The translations under genes and the position numbers were made by a program. DNA of 64,000 nt. It comes from Deinococcus sp. AJ005. GTDB lineage: Bacteria; Deinococcota; Deinococci; Deinococcales; Deinococcaceae. Where the stretch lies: contig NZ_CP044990.1 in assembly GCF_009017495.1 (NCBI RefSeq), positions 205,001-269,000 on the forward strand, given 5' to 3'. The number at the start of each line of letters is the position of its first letter. Position 1 is the stretch's first letter. Shown here in pieces: positions 52,765 through 62,121 of this stretch. Under the pieces are notes generated by a model, which was given only the letters and a program-made list of their open reading frames with translations, made no database searches and was not told where the DNA came from.

Positions 52765-52965
52765 ATGTCCTCCAGCCAGTTCCTGAAACGGCGAAATGCC
52801 CTGTGGCAGCGATTGCGCGAGCTGTTGGCGGAGGATGACTCTGCAAATTCCCCGGAGTTTGAGGCGGCCCTGCTTGAACTCTCCGAACTGATCGGCTGGG
52901 AGCGGACGCGGGTGCTGGCGGGCCTGGGTTTGACTGAGATGGAGTTGCTGGAGGACCAGCCTTGA
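52765..52965 (+). CDS. Small unknown protein (66 residues), coupled to a DUF421 gene
   Basis: No family is recognised. The protein is acidic and helical (FLKRRNALWQRLRELLAEDD; ELSELIGWERTRVLAGLGL), cytosolic, with no cysteine. Its start is supported by a TACACT box at leaderless spacing, and its stop overlaps the TTG of the next gene (TTGA), so the two are probably made together. It could be a regulator or a binding partner of the DUF421 membrane protein. Confidence 0.72.
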   Translation: MSSSQFLKRRNALWQRLRELLAEDDSANSPEFEAALLELSELIGWERTRVLAGLGLTEMELLEDQP

Positions 52966-53687
52966 GCGGCCCCGAAATCATCCCCTTTGACTGGCAGCGC
53001 ATCTGGCTGGGCGACGCGCCGCCGCTGTTCCTGCTGGAAATCGTCTTCCGTACCGCCGTGATCTTTCTGTGGTTGCTGTTCCTGTTGCGGCTGACGGGTA
53101 AACGTGGGCTGGCCCAGCTCAGCGCGCTGGAACTGGTGATCGTGATTGCGCTGGGTTCGGCGGCGGGCGATCCACTGTTTTACCCGGAAGTGCCACTGCT
53201 TCACGCTATGCTGGCTCTGGCCCTGGTGGTGGGCTTTCAGCGGGTGCTGTCGCGGCTGGTGGTGCGCTCCGAGACTGTAGAGAGTTTCATGGAGGGCCAG
53301 CCGGTGGAACTGGTGCGCGACGGCGTGTTTGACGTTCGGGTGCTGGAAGGAGCCAACCTCAGTCGCGAAGATTTATTTGAGAAACTGCGCGCCCAGAGCG
53401 TCATGCAACTGGGCGAGGTCCGCCGCGCCTACTTTGAGCAGGACGGCACCCTGACCGTGTTCAGCCACGACAAAAATTCGCTGCCCGGCCTGCCCGTGGT
53501 GCCGCCGTGGGATTTAGAGAAGCCTGTGGTTCTGAATCCCGATGAGCCGCAGCAGGGCCGTGTGGCCTGTCTGGATTGCGGGCGCGTAGTGCAGGTCAGC
53601 GGGTTGCTGGGTGCCTGTGCGTGCGGCGGCAAGGATGGCTGGATGGTGGCCGTGGTTGATCCGCTGGCAGGCCCTTCGGGTGTCTAA
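52962..53687 (+). CDS. DUF421 (YetF-type) membrane protein with C-terminal cysteine motif
   Basis: The 241-residue protein has three membrane segments (about 20-40, 48-65 and 72-95) and the DUF421 blocks LLFLLRLTGKRGLAQLSALE and IALGSAAGDPLFYP. The following soluble domain (VESFMEGQPVELVRDG, then LREDLFEKLRAQSV-like segment and RRAYFEQDGTLTVF) is the usual YetF fold. Unusual is a C-terminal tail with CLDCG and CACGG (about 204-222) that could bind zinc. The family's function is unknown. The TTG start overlaps the 66-residue gene. Confidence 0.88.
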   Translation: MSGPEIIPFDWQRIWLGDAPPLFLLEIVFRTAVIFLWLLFLLRLTGKRGLAQLSALELVIVIALGSAAGDPLFYPEVPLLHAMLALALVVGFQRVLSRLVVRSETVESFMEGQPVELVRDGVFDVRVLEGANLSREDLFEKLRAQSVMQLGEVRRAYFEQDGTLTVFSHDKNSLPGLPVVPPWDLEKPVVLNPDEPQQGRVACLDCGRVVQVSGLLGACACGGKDGWMVAVVDPLAGPSGV

Positions 53688-53731
53688 CTGTCTAACCGCC
53701 AGAAGATTTTTTGCGGTTAGACAGTTTGACA
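53681..53731. terminator. 19-bp hairpin between convergent genes, built from the GTCTAAC repeat
   Basis: TGTCTAACTGTCTAACCGC pairs with its inverted copy (one mismatch) around a 13-base loop that contains a T run. It includes the DUF421 stop codon and ends just before the stop of the convergent lipoprotein gene, so it probably works as a bidirectional terminator. It is also a member of a dispersed repeat family. Confidence 0.7.
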
Positions 53732-53735
53732 GCCT

Positions 53736-54446
53736 CTACTCCTGCGCCACCAGCAGCAAAGCCCGCCCGTCGTGGTCCCCCGTCGTCTCGGTGGGCGTGT
53801 CAAGGGCCGAATCCAGATTCAGATAGCCCTGCGGCTTGAAGATCGTCTTCGCAGCCAGTTGCTTGCTCAGGTCCTCGCGGGCCACCTGAAACGAGCTGTA
53901 CGGGTGGCCGGGCGTGGGCAGCCAGCGGAAGTTCTCGCGGCTGAACGAGGCGATAAAAATGGTCTTGCCGCTCATGTCAAACGGCCCGAACACGCGCCCG
54001 TGGTTGTTGGCGTCGTACCACGGACCATCGCTGAAGGCCAGTCCCTTGCCCTGCGGAAACTGACCCTTCAATTGTCCGTTCAGGAGGCCGTAATAGCCGT
54101 CGCTGTGCATGTTCTTGGGACCGTAGCCCGCCTTGTTCATGGCGTCCAGCATCCGCCGGGTAGCGTCCTCGGGCGTCTTCGCAATGGGGTCAACCATGAC
54201 CACGTTGATCGGCTCGCGCAGGGTGCGGCCCCCTACCTTCTCGCCCAGCCAGGTGGCGTTTTCCAGATTTTTGGTGATCATCCAGCGGCCCAGATCGCCC
54301 ACGCCGTCAATCTTTTGCACCACGTCGTCGGGTGCGGCGCGGAAGCTGGCGGGATCAGGCAGCGGGCCGGTCTGGGCGGGGGCGCAGGCGGCCAGGGTCA
54401 GGGTGAGGGCGCAGAGAGAGAGAAGTGGCAGGGAACGCTTGAACAT
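53736..54446 (-). CDS. Unknown lipoprotein, weakly LssY_C-like
   Basis: The 236-residue precursor has a lipoprotein signal peptide with lipobox TLAAC (Cys about 20). The mature part has no recognised family with certainty. The segment PINVVMVDPIAKTPEDATRR and the later NNHGRVFGPF are reminiscent of the LssY C-terminal domain, low confidence. GGAGG precedes ATG 54446 at good spacing. It converges on the DUF421 gene and is divergent from the ccm operon, so a link to cytochrome maturation is not evident. Confidence 0.75.
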   Translation of the reverse strand: MFKRSLPLLSLCALTLTLAACAPAQTGPLPDPASFRAAPDDVVQKIDGVGDLGRWMITKNLENATWLGEKVGGRTLREPINVVMVDPIAKTPEDATRRMLDAMNKAGYGPKNMHSDGYYGLLNGQLKGQFPQGKGLAFSDGPWYDANNHGRVFGPFDMSGKTIFIASFSRENFRWLPTPGHPYSSFQVAREDLSKQLAAKTIFKPQGYLNLDSALDTPTETTGDHDGRALLLVAQE

Positions 54447-54630
54447 GGGTGGACCTCCAGGGAAAAGAACAGCAGTGATTTCGCGCAGAATAGGGCATTT
54501 TTTACCTTCTCTGCCGTGCAAAAAGGGGGACACTCGCACTTGAATGAATTCGCCTTAAGCGCGATTCTGAAGCAACGAAACGGGCAGATCAGCCCCGGCA
54601 CAGTTCACTGCCGAAATGCAGGCAACCTCT

Positions 54631-54636
54631 TAAACT
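54631..54636 (+). promoter_or_regulatory. -10 box TAAACT of the ccm operon
   Basis: The box is 9 bases before the ccmC ATG; the spacer contains AGGAG. Confidence 0.5.
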
Positions 54637-54645
54637 AGGAGCCAG

Positions 54646-55386
54646 ATGACCACCAAAAGCAGCATTAAAAAAGGAAATCTCATGACGACGTTGCTGGGCG
54701 GGGCCACCGTGGTCACGCTGGCGGTGGCGATTGTGCTGGGTCTGGCCGCGCCGTTGGACGTGAATCAGGGTTCGCTGGTGCGCCTGATGTTCGTGCATGT
54801 GCCGAGCGCGTGGCTCAGTTATCTGGCCTATGGCGGCACGGGTCTGTTCGGCCTGCTGTATCTGATCCAGCGCCAGCGACGCTGGGACCGTCTGGCCCTG
54901 GCCAGCGCAGAGATCGGCGTGCTGTTCACGGTGGTCACGATTGTCGGCGGGATGCTGTGGGCCAAACCCACCTGGGGAACGTACTGGGTCTGGGACGCCC
55001 GCCTGACCACCACGGCGCTGAGTCTGGTGGTCTACGGCGGCTACCTGCTGATCCGCACTTTAATTGACGATCCCGAACGTCGCGCCCGCGTGTCGGCAGT
55101 GGTGGGCATCGTGGGAACGCTGTACGTGCCCGTCAATTACATGGCGGTGGAGTGGTGGCGCGGCGTTCACCAGACCCAGACCCTCAAACTGCTGGGCAAG
55201 GTGCGGTTTGACGCCGCCCCGGTGTACGGCTGGGTGCTGCTGATGGCTGTCGTCGCCTTCACCTTCCTGTACCTGTACCTTCTGCGCGTGCGTGGAACAT
55301 TGGCCGCCCGCGAGGAAGCCCGCGAGGAGCGCGAACTGATGGAAGACTTGGGCACGCCGGGTCAGATGGGGGCGTCTCATGGATAA
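54646..55386 (+). CDS. ccmC: Heme exporter / cytochrome c maturation protein CcmC
   Basis: The 246-residue membrane protein has six segments and the tryptophan-rich heme-binding motif WGTYWVWDARLTT (about residues 108-120), flanked by the conserved His in MFVHVPSAW (about 50) and in WWRGVHQTQTL (about 173). CcmC loads heme onto CcmE at the outer face of the membrane. It is the first gene of the ccm operon here; ccmA and ccmB are not upstream. An in-frame ATG 12 codons later is also possible. Confidence 0.93.
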   Translation: MTTKSSIKKGNLMTTLLGGATVVTLAVAIVLGLAAPLDVNQGSLVRLMFVHVPSAWLSYLAYGGTGLFGLLYLIQRQRRWDRLALASAEIGVLFTVVTIVGGMLWAKPTWGTYWVWDARLTTTALSLVVYGGYLLIRTLIDDPERRARVSAVVGIVGTLYVPVNYMAVEWWRGVHQTQTLKLLGKVRFDAAPVYGWVLLMAVVAFTFLYLYLLRVRGTLAAREEAREERELMEDLGTPGQMGASHG

Positions 55387-55507
55387 ATACAGCGTTTATG
55401 TGATCGTCGTGTACGCCGTAACTTTTGTGCTGTTGCTGGGGTATCTGGTGTGGCTGTGGGCGCGCCTGCGCGCGGTGAAGGATGAGACAGGTGAGGTTCC
55501 GAGATGA
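55379..55507 (+). CDS. ccmD: CcmD-like small membrane protein
   Basis: A 42-residue frame overlaps the end of ccmC by 8 bases and the ATG of ccmE by 4. It has one membrane segment (VYVIVVYAVTFVLLLGYLVW, about residues 6-25) followed by a charged tail (LRAVKDETGEV), the layout of CcmD, which binds CcmC and CcmE during release of holo-CcmE. Position between ccmC and ccmE is canonical. It is too short for simple gene finding but has a clear place in the operon. Confidence 0.8.
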   Translation: MDKYSVYVIVVYAVTFVLLLGYLVWLWARLRAVKDETGEVPR

Positions 55508-55968
55508 GCAGTCCCACGCCTAAGCCGCTGCCCCGCGCACGCCAGCGCCGCCGCAATCCGTTGCCCATCGTGCTGGGCGTCACCGCTCTGGTGGGCCTGA
55601 CTGCCTTTATCGCCTTCGGGAATCTGAACAAGAGCCTGGAATACTTCGTGACCCCCACCGAGTATTCGCAGCAAAAGGCCGAGCTGGAAGGCCGCCCCAT
55701 TCGCATCGGTGGGCTGGTGCGGGCGGTCAATTATGACCCCCAGACGCTTGATCTGAAATTCGTTGTCTCGGATGGTGGGGCCAGTTTTCCGGTGCAGTAC
55801 GTAGGCGCAGTGAGTGACCTCTTCAAGGAAAATCAGGGCGTCGTGGTGCGTGGCGAGTTTCAGGGCAACACCTTTCATGCCAACGAACTGATCGTCAAGC
55901 ACAGCGAGGAATACAACGTTCCCAAGACGCAGACCGAGCTGAAGGACATGCTTCAGCAGACGCAGTAA
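55504..55968 (+). CDS. ccmE: Cytochrome c maturation heme chaperone CcmE
   Basis: The 154-residue protein has a basic N-terminus, one membrane anchor (PIVLGVTALVGLTAFIAFGN, about 20-39) and an OB-fold. The heme-attaching motif is VKHSEEY (His-x3-Tyr, His about 137). The RIGGLV and GEFQGNTFHANELIVKH segments are typical. CcmE carries heme from CcmC to CcmF/H. The start overlaps the ccmD stop (ATGA). Confidence 0.95.
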   Translation: MSSPTPKPLPRARQRRRNPLPIVLGVTALVGLTAFIAFGNLNKSLEYFVTPTEYSQQKAELEGRPIRIGGLVRAVNYDPQTLDLKFVVSDGGASFPVQYVGAVSDLFKENQGVVVRGEFQGNTFHANELIVKHSEEYNVPKTQTELKDMLQQTQ

Positions 55969-56026
55969 TGGGGGGCGGGATGGATTCTGATCGCCTCCCG
56001 CGCTCTGCATTCCCGGAGGAACACCC

Positions 56027-58009
<1,983 letters not shown>

Positions 58010-58048
58010 AGAGGCAGAAGCAGGCTGAACCGCCATTGAGAGTTGACT

Positions 58049-58627
58049 ATGACTGACACACCTTCCACCCAAACAACCAAACCCAATCCCGCTCCCATCT
58101 GGAAGCGTGCCATTCCTCCCCTGATCGCGGCGGCGCTGGTGGGTGTGCTGGGTTACACGCTGCTCAGCCCGGCCAAGAATGTCACCACGGGCGGCCCGCT
58201 GATCGGCAAGGCCGCGCCCGCCTTTACCCTGACCAGTCTGGACGGCGTTCCCATCAGTCTGGCAAGCCTGAAGGGCCGCCCCGTCGTCCTCAATTTCTGG
58301 GCGTCGTGGTGCGGCCCCTGCCGCGAGGAAGCGCCGCTGTTCCGCGAACTGGGAACGCAGCAGACGGCGGACGGCGTGGCGATTCTGGGCATCCTGTTTC
58401 AGGAAACAAAAGAGCAGAACGCCCGTGATTTCATCAAGGAATACGCGCTGGCCTACCCCAACCTGCGGGACCCCGGCATTAATACAGGCGTGGATTACGG
58501 CGTGTCTGGCATTCCCGAAACCGTTTTTATTGACAAGGCGGGCATCGTGCAATTCATGGACCGGGGCGGCCTGACCCGCGAACGCCTGAACGCGGGGCTG
58601 GAGAAGATCGGTGTGAAGGGGATATGA
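58049..58627 (+). CDS. ccmG: Thiol:disulfide oxidoreductase CcmG (DsbE)
   Basis: The 192-residue protein is membrane-anchored ([19 protein letters not shown], about 22-40) with a thioredoxin fold: [16 protein letters not shown] (active CxxC about 90-93) and cis-Pro region [15 protein letters not shown]. CcmG reduces the apocytochrome CxxCH disulfide outside the membrane. ATG 58049 is chosen; TTG 58043 is two codons upstream. The stop overlaps the ATG of ccmH (ATGA). Confidence 0.93.
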   Translation: MTDTPSTQTTKPNPAPIWKRAIPPLIAAALVGVLGYTLLSPAKNVTTGGPLIGKAAPAFTLTSLDGVPISLASLKGRPVVLNFWASWCGPCREEAPLFRELGTQQTADGVAILGILFQETKEQNARDFIKEYALAYPNLRDPGINTGVDYGVSGIPETVFIDKAGIVQFMDRGGLTRERLNAGLEKIGVKGI

Positions 58628-59190
58628 CGTTCTCCAGGGATTCTGGGCTGTGGGGCACAGGGGAGAGGTCCAACCGTCTAACGGTCAAACGGTCTAACCG
58701 CAAAACGGGCGTCTTTCTGCCCGCCGCACTCTGCCTCCTCCTCTCCTTCGCCCAGGCTGCTGCCCCCACCACGTCGCCCGCCACCCTGCCCCCCGCGCAG
58801 GAGCAGCGTGCCGTCGCCATCCAGAGGAATCTGCGCTGCCCGCTGTGCGACACCGGGGAATCCATCGCGGAATCGCGCAGCGACATCAGCATCAAGATGC
58901 GCTCCTCGGTGCGCGAACAGATCGTGGACGGGCGCAGCGATTCGGAGATCTACACCTTCTTCTCTCAGCGCTACGGCAATTTTGTGCTGCTGGACCCGCC
59001 CAAGACCGGGCGCAACCTGCTGCTGTGGGGCGCGCCGCTGCTGGCGCTGGCAGGCGGAGGCGCGGCGCTGTGGGCCTTTCTGCGCCGCAAGGGAACGGCT
59101 ACGGCCCCGGCTGGTGCGGCGCAGGACGCCGAACCCTACGACTCCTACCTGGATCAGGTGCGCCGTGACACGGGCGGAGGTCAGGGGTGA
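58624..59190 (+). CDS. ccmH: Cytochrome c maturation protein CcmH
   Basis: The 188-residue precursor has the redox motif [20 protein letters not shown] (CxxC about 75-78), the following [20 protein letters not shown], and a C-terminal membrane anchor (about 137-157). CcmH works with CcmG and CcmF in heme attachment. The N-terminus is unusual: about 30 residues precede the signal-like stretch ([17 protein letters not shown]), and they are translated from a copy of the dispersed GTCTAAC repeat ([11 protein letters not shown]). No better start exists, because the ATG overlaps the ccmG stop and no other start codon lies in between. Confidence 0.88.
   Translation: MTFSRDSGLWGTGERSNRLTVKRSNRKTGVFLPAALCLLLSFAQAAAPTTSPATLPPAQEQRAVAIQRNLRCPLCDTGESIAESRSDISIKMRSSVREQIVDGRSDSEIYTFFSQRYGNFVLLDPPKTGRNLLLWGAPLLALAGGGAALWAFLRRKGTATAPAGAAQDAEPYDSYLDQVRRDTGGGQG
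58668..58704. repeat. GTCTAAC-family repeat inside the 5' end of ccmH
   Basis: GGTCCAACCGTCTAACGG is followed by TCAAACGGTCTAACCGC. It is the same kind of tandem short unit seen at 22607-22682, 53681-53731 and 60257-60289, but here it is coding. Confidence 0.6.
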
Positions 59191-60230
59191 TTTTCAGCCT
59201 GATTCTGCTGGTGCTGATCGGTGCGGCGGCGCTGTGGCTGGTGCTGGAACCCCTGCGCCGCGCTGCCCCCGAAGACCCGGACGCTCCCGAACGTGCCCGA
59301 CTGGCTGCCGAACGGGACCGCCTCTACGGCGAGTTAAATACGCTGGAGGACGAGAGTCGCCGCCCCGATCTGGAACGCCGCGCCGCCCTGACGTTGCGGG
59401 CATTAGACGCCCTGCCTCCCGCCTCTAAATCCAAGAATCCGGCCCGTTCGCGCACGCTGGCGCTGATCGGTGTGGGGGTGGCCGCGCTGCTGACGGTGGC
59501 GGGCGCGCTGACCTTCATTCCGCGCTGGCAACTGGCCTCGCTGGATGCGGGCGAGGCCGGAAAGGTGCAGGCGGTCCTCAAACTCCCCGGCCTGAAGGCG
59601 ACGGCCCAGCGCACAGAAAAGAACGCCGATTATCTGGCCTGGGGCCGCGCGGCCTTTGATTCGTCCAATTACGATCAGGCGGTCAGCGCCTACGGCAACG
59701 CCCTGAAAACTGATCCGCGCCAGCCCGAAGCATTGCGCCGACTGGGCATTTTGCTGCTCACACGCGGCGAACAGACCGGACAGCAGCTCAGCACCGAGGA
59801 CGCCCAGCGCGCCGCCTTGCTGATCCGCACCGCCGCTCAGCTCGCCCCCAAAGAACCTGAATCCCAGTTGCTGCTGGGGTTCGCGCTGTCCCGCTTCGGC
59901 CAGGATCAGGACGCCCTGAATGCCCTGGAGCGCTACCGCACCCTGGACCCCGCCGGGCGCGATGCCGACGACGTGATTACCTCTCTGCGTGCCCGCCTGA
60001 ACCAGAGCGATCCGGCCTTGAGCCTGTATGCCGGAAGCTGCGCCTCGTGCCACGGTGCGTCTGGCGCGGGCGGCATTGGCCCCAGCCTGCGCGAATCTAC
60101 CCTGAGCCGCGCGGCCCTGCGGAGCATCACCGTGAACGGCAAGGGGGCCATGCCCGCCTACCCACAGTTGAAGGACGCCCAGCTCAAGCTGCTGCTGGAC
60201 CTGATGGAAAAATGGCAGAAGGAGGGATGA
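59187..60230 (+). CDS. CcmI-like TPR protein fused to a C-terminal cytochrome c domain
   Basis: The 347-residue protein starts with CcmI features: a first membrane segment ([21 protein letters not shown]), a cytosolic coiled coil ([18 protein letters not shown]), and a second membrane segment ([20 protein letters not shown], about 92-111). TPR-like helices follow (about 145-260). The last 75 residues form a class I cytochrome c domain: CASCHG (CxxCH, about 282-286), GIGPSLRES and a distal Met in [11 protein letters not shown] (about 316). CcmI normally presents apocytochromes to CcmF/H and has no heme, so the fusion is notable. GTG 59187 overlaps the ccmH stop (GTGA). Confidence 0.85.
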   Translation: MIFSLILLVLIGAAALWLVLEPLRRAAPEDPDAPERARLAAERDRLYGELNTLEDESRRPDLERRAALTLRALDALPPASKSKNPARSRTLALIGVGVAALLTVAGALTFIPRWQLASLDAGEAGKVQAVLKLPGLKATAQRTEKNADYLAWGRAAFDSSNYDQAVSAYGNALKTDPRQPEALRRLGILLLTRGEQTGQQLSTEDAQRAALLIRTAAQLAPKEPESQLLLGFALSRFGQDQDALNALERYRTLDPAGRDADDVITSLRARLNQSDPALSLYAGSCASCHGASGAGGIGPSLRESTLSRAALRSITVNGKGAMPAYPQLKDAQLKLLLDLMEKWQKEG

Positions 60231-60256
60231 AGATGCGGCAGACAGGGCGTCTTTTG

Positions 60257-60289
60257 CCGTTAGACGGTTTGATTGTCAGACGGTTTGAC
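60257..60289. repeat. GTCTAAC-family repeat before the Rieske gene
   Basis: CCGTTAGACGGTTTGATTG is followed by TCAGACGGTTTGACC in the 85-base gap between the CcmI-like and Rieske genes. Confidence 0.55.
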
Positions 60290-60315
60290 CTCTCTCTCGT
60301 ATCCCGCCCCCCAGC

Positions 60316-60879
60316 ATGACCACCCGCCGCGCCCTTCTGGAGAAGTGGTGGCTGATTCCCGTCGCCGCTACTGCCGGAGCCTTCGGCTACATGGGCTGGT
60401 ACGCCACCCGCGTCACGCTTGGCAAGCAGAAGGCTGGAGCGCCGAACTTTCAGGCGGCGTTAGCTCAGCGAATTGCGCCCCTGACCGACTTAAAGACCGA
60501 ATGGGCCGACGTGAGTTTCACCTACGCGGGCCGTCCCTGCGCGCTTTTGCGCGTGCCGCAGGCGGTGGCGGGGGGGCTAGAACTGCCGGAAGGCGGGCAT
60601 CTGGTGGCCTATTCGCGCGTCTGCACGCACCTGGGCTGCACGGTCAATCTGGTGCGTGACCCGGAGGTGCTGGCCTTCGCCTTCAATTACCGCCCGCCGC
60701 GTGACGCCCAGCATCCGCAACTGGGCTGCCGCTGCCATTTCAGCGTGTTTGACCCCTTGCAGGCCGGGGACGCGGTGTTCGGCAAGGCCAACGGCCCGCT
60801 GCCCCGCGTGCGGTTGGAACTGCGCGGTCAGGAAATCTGGGCGACAGGCATCGAACCCGCCCCGAATCAGGACGGCTAG
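60316..60879 (+). CDS. Rieske 2Fe-2S protein
   Basis: The 187-residue protein has an N-terminal membrane or twin-arginine-like anchor ([22 protein letters not shown] at 4-5, TM about 10-28) and a Rieske domain: CTHLGC (about 96-101) and [10 protein letters not shown] (about 137-146), giving the Cys-x-His and Cys-x-x-His ligands plus the disulfide Cys pair. It is most likely the high-potential Rieske subunit of a cytochrome bc-type or related respiratory complex; partner subunits would lie outside. It sits directly after the ccm genes. Confidence 0.9.
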   Translation: MTTRRALLEKWWLIPVAATAGAFGYMGWYATRVTLGKQKAGAPNFQAALAQRIAPLTDLKTEWADVSFTYAGRPCALLRVPQAVAGGLELPEGGHLVAYSRVCTHLGCTVNLVRDPEVLAFAFNYRPPRDAQHPQLGCRCHFSVFDPLQAGDAVFGKANGPLPRVRLELRGQEIWATGIEPAPNQDG

Positions 60880-60882
60880 ACT
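60877..60882 (+). promoter_or_regulatory. -10 box TAGACT, leaderless KTSC gene
   Basis: The box overlaps the end of the Rieske gene and lies 6 bases before the ATG at 60889. Confidence 0.65.
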
Positions 60883-60888
60883 GTGCCC

Positions 60889-61119
60889 ATGAGCGGCGTG
60901 ACCCTGCATCCGGTGGCCTCCAGCATGATGAGCCACATCGGCCATGACCCGGCCAGCAAGACCCTGACCATCCTTTTTAACAGCGGCAAGCGTTACGACT
61001 ATGACGGTGTGCCGCAGGAGGTCTATGAACGGTTTCTGGCGGCATCCTCGCAGGGATCGTTTTTCAGGAACGAGATCGATGACTGCTATGAATACCGTCA
61101 GGTGCGCGGACGGGGGTGA
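60889..61119 (+). CDS. KTSC-domain protein
   Basis: The 76-residue protein matches the KTSC domain: VASSMMSHIGHDPASKTLTI, FNSGKRYDYDGVPQEVYERF, then SQGSFFRNEI. The family is named after the Lys-tRNA synthetase C-terminus; its function is unknown, nucleic acid binding has been suggested. ATG 60889 is preferred over GTG 60883 because TAGACT ends at 60882. Its stop overlaps the GTG of the acetyltransferase gene (GTGA). Confidence 0.85.
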   Translation: MSGVTLHPVASSMMSHIGHDPASKTLTILFNSGKRYDYDGVPQEVYERFLAASSQGSFFRNEIDDCYEYRQVRGRG

Positions 61120-61598
61120 GCGGCGTGACCCTGACCTGTGGCGACGATCTAGCTGCGTCGGGCGTGCTGATTGCCGCCGCCCTACACCTTAAAGCCCGTG
61201 GTGAACCCCTGTGGCCTGAAAGTAGCCTGACGCCCGAACGCCTCGCCCGTCACTACCCCCAGCAGGGCTGGCGCGTGATCTGGCGCGGCGACGTGGCGGT
61301 GGCCTGCCTGTGCCTGCTGGAATCGGACCCGTTGTTCTGGCCGGACGATGCTGCGGGGGAGGCCCTGTATTTGCACAAACTGGCCGTTCACCCGGAGGCA
61401 CGGGGCCAGGGCTGGTCGGCCCTGCTGTTGCAAGAGGCCGTATGCGAGGCGGCAGAACGTGGCAGGACCTGGCTCAAGCTGGACACGGCCACGGCACGTC
61501 CCAAACTGCGCGCCATCTACGAAGATTTCGGTTTCCAGAGCGTCGGCCAGCGCACGATCAAGGGCTTCGACGTGACCCTGTACAGGTTGCCCACCTGA
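61116..61598 (+). CDS. GNAT-family N-acetyltransferase
   Basis: The 160-residue protein has the acetyl-CoA binding motif A, LAVHPEARGQGWSALLLQEA (about 90-109), and a motif B-like tail (LRAIYEDFGFQSVG, about 131-144). The acceptor is unknown. The GTG start overlaps the KTSC stop by 4 bases, so the two are co-translated. Confidence 0.9.
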   Translation: MSGVTLTCGDDLAASGVLIAAALHLKARGEPLWPESSLTPERLARHYPQQGWRVIWRGDVAVACLCLLESDPLFWPDDAAGEALYLHKLAVHPEARGQGWSALLLQEAVCEAAERGRTWLKLDTATARPKLRAIYEDFGFQSVGQRTIKGFDVTLYRLPT

Positions 61599-61607
61599 AC
61601 AGGAAGA

Positions 61608-61642
61608 GGGCGAGGCCGGAGCAACACGCCCTGGCCTCGCCT
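61608..61642. terminator. Hairpin between convergent genes
   Basis: Stem GGCGAGGCC/GGCCTCGCC (61609-61617 with 61633-61641) has only weak T tracts. Confidence 0.55.
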
Positions 61643-61664
61643 GAGTAAAATGAAAGATTGAGGT

Positions 61665-61979
61665 TCAGCGCCGCCCCACCCTGTCCGCGCCTTTCAGAAG
61701 TGCGTCTTGCGCGCGTTCCAGACCCTGTACCAGCTCGGCCATCTGCCTGATCTGACTGCTCACCAGCAAGAACTCGGCGGGTGTGGTCCAGCCGGGACGT
61801 GGAATGATCTTCAGCAGCCTTTCCAGACGGTCCGATGCCGCCAGTTCGCGCTGCATGGCCCGCAGCGACTCGATCTCGCGGCCCAGTTGCTTGAGGTCGT
61901 GGTCTGGGTTGTCGTGGCCGGGGTTGATGATTCCGGCGGGTTCATGGACATTGCTCCTGTTGTGCGCGGCTTCCTGCAT
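61665..61979 (-). CDS. Small unknown protein (104 residues), helical
   Basis: No family is recognised. After a polar N-terminus (HDNPDHDLKQLG) the protein is strongly helical and probably coiled-coil (IESLRAMQRELAASDRLERL; SSQIRQMAELVQGLERAQDA). It is cytosolic. GGGAGGAG lies before ATG 61979, which argues against the longer open frame upstream. It lies alone between a convergent acetyltransferase gene and the GH31 gene on the same strand. Confidence 0.7.
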   Translation of the reverse strand: MQEAAHNRSNVHEPAGIINPGHDNPDHDLKQLGREIESLRAMQRELAASDRLERLLKIIPRPGWTTPAEFLLVSSQIRQMAELVQGLERAQDALLKGADRVGRR

Positions 61980-62121
61980 CCTGGTCTCCTCCCTGTGGAG
62001 TGGAGGCGCGGTTCCATTCCCTGGCTCCCCCCCGGAAGTGGTCTGGAACCGCGCTTGAGAACAGTGTCGGACAGGCACCGTGACCAGACCATGATCGGAA
62101 TGTTACAAAGCATGACCGCTG

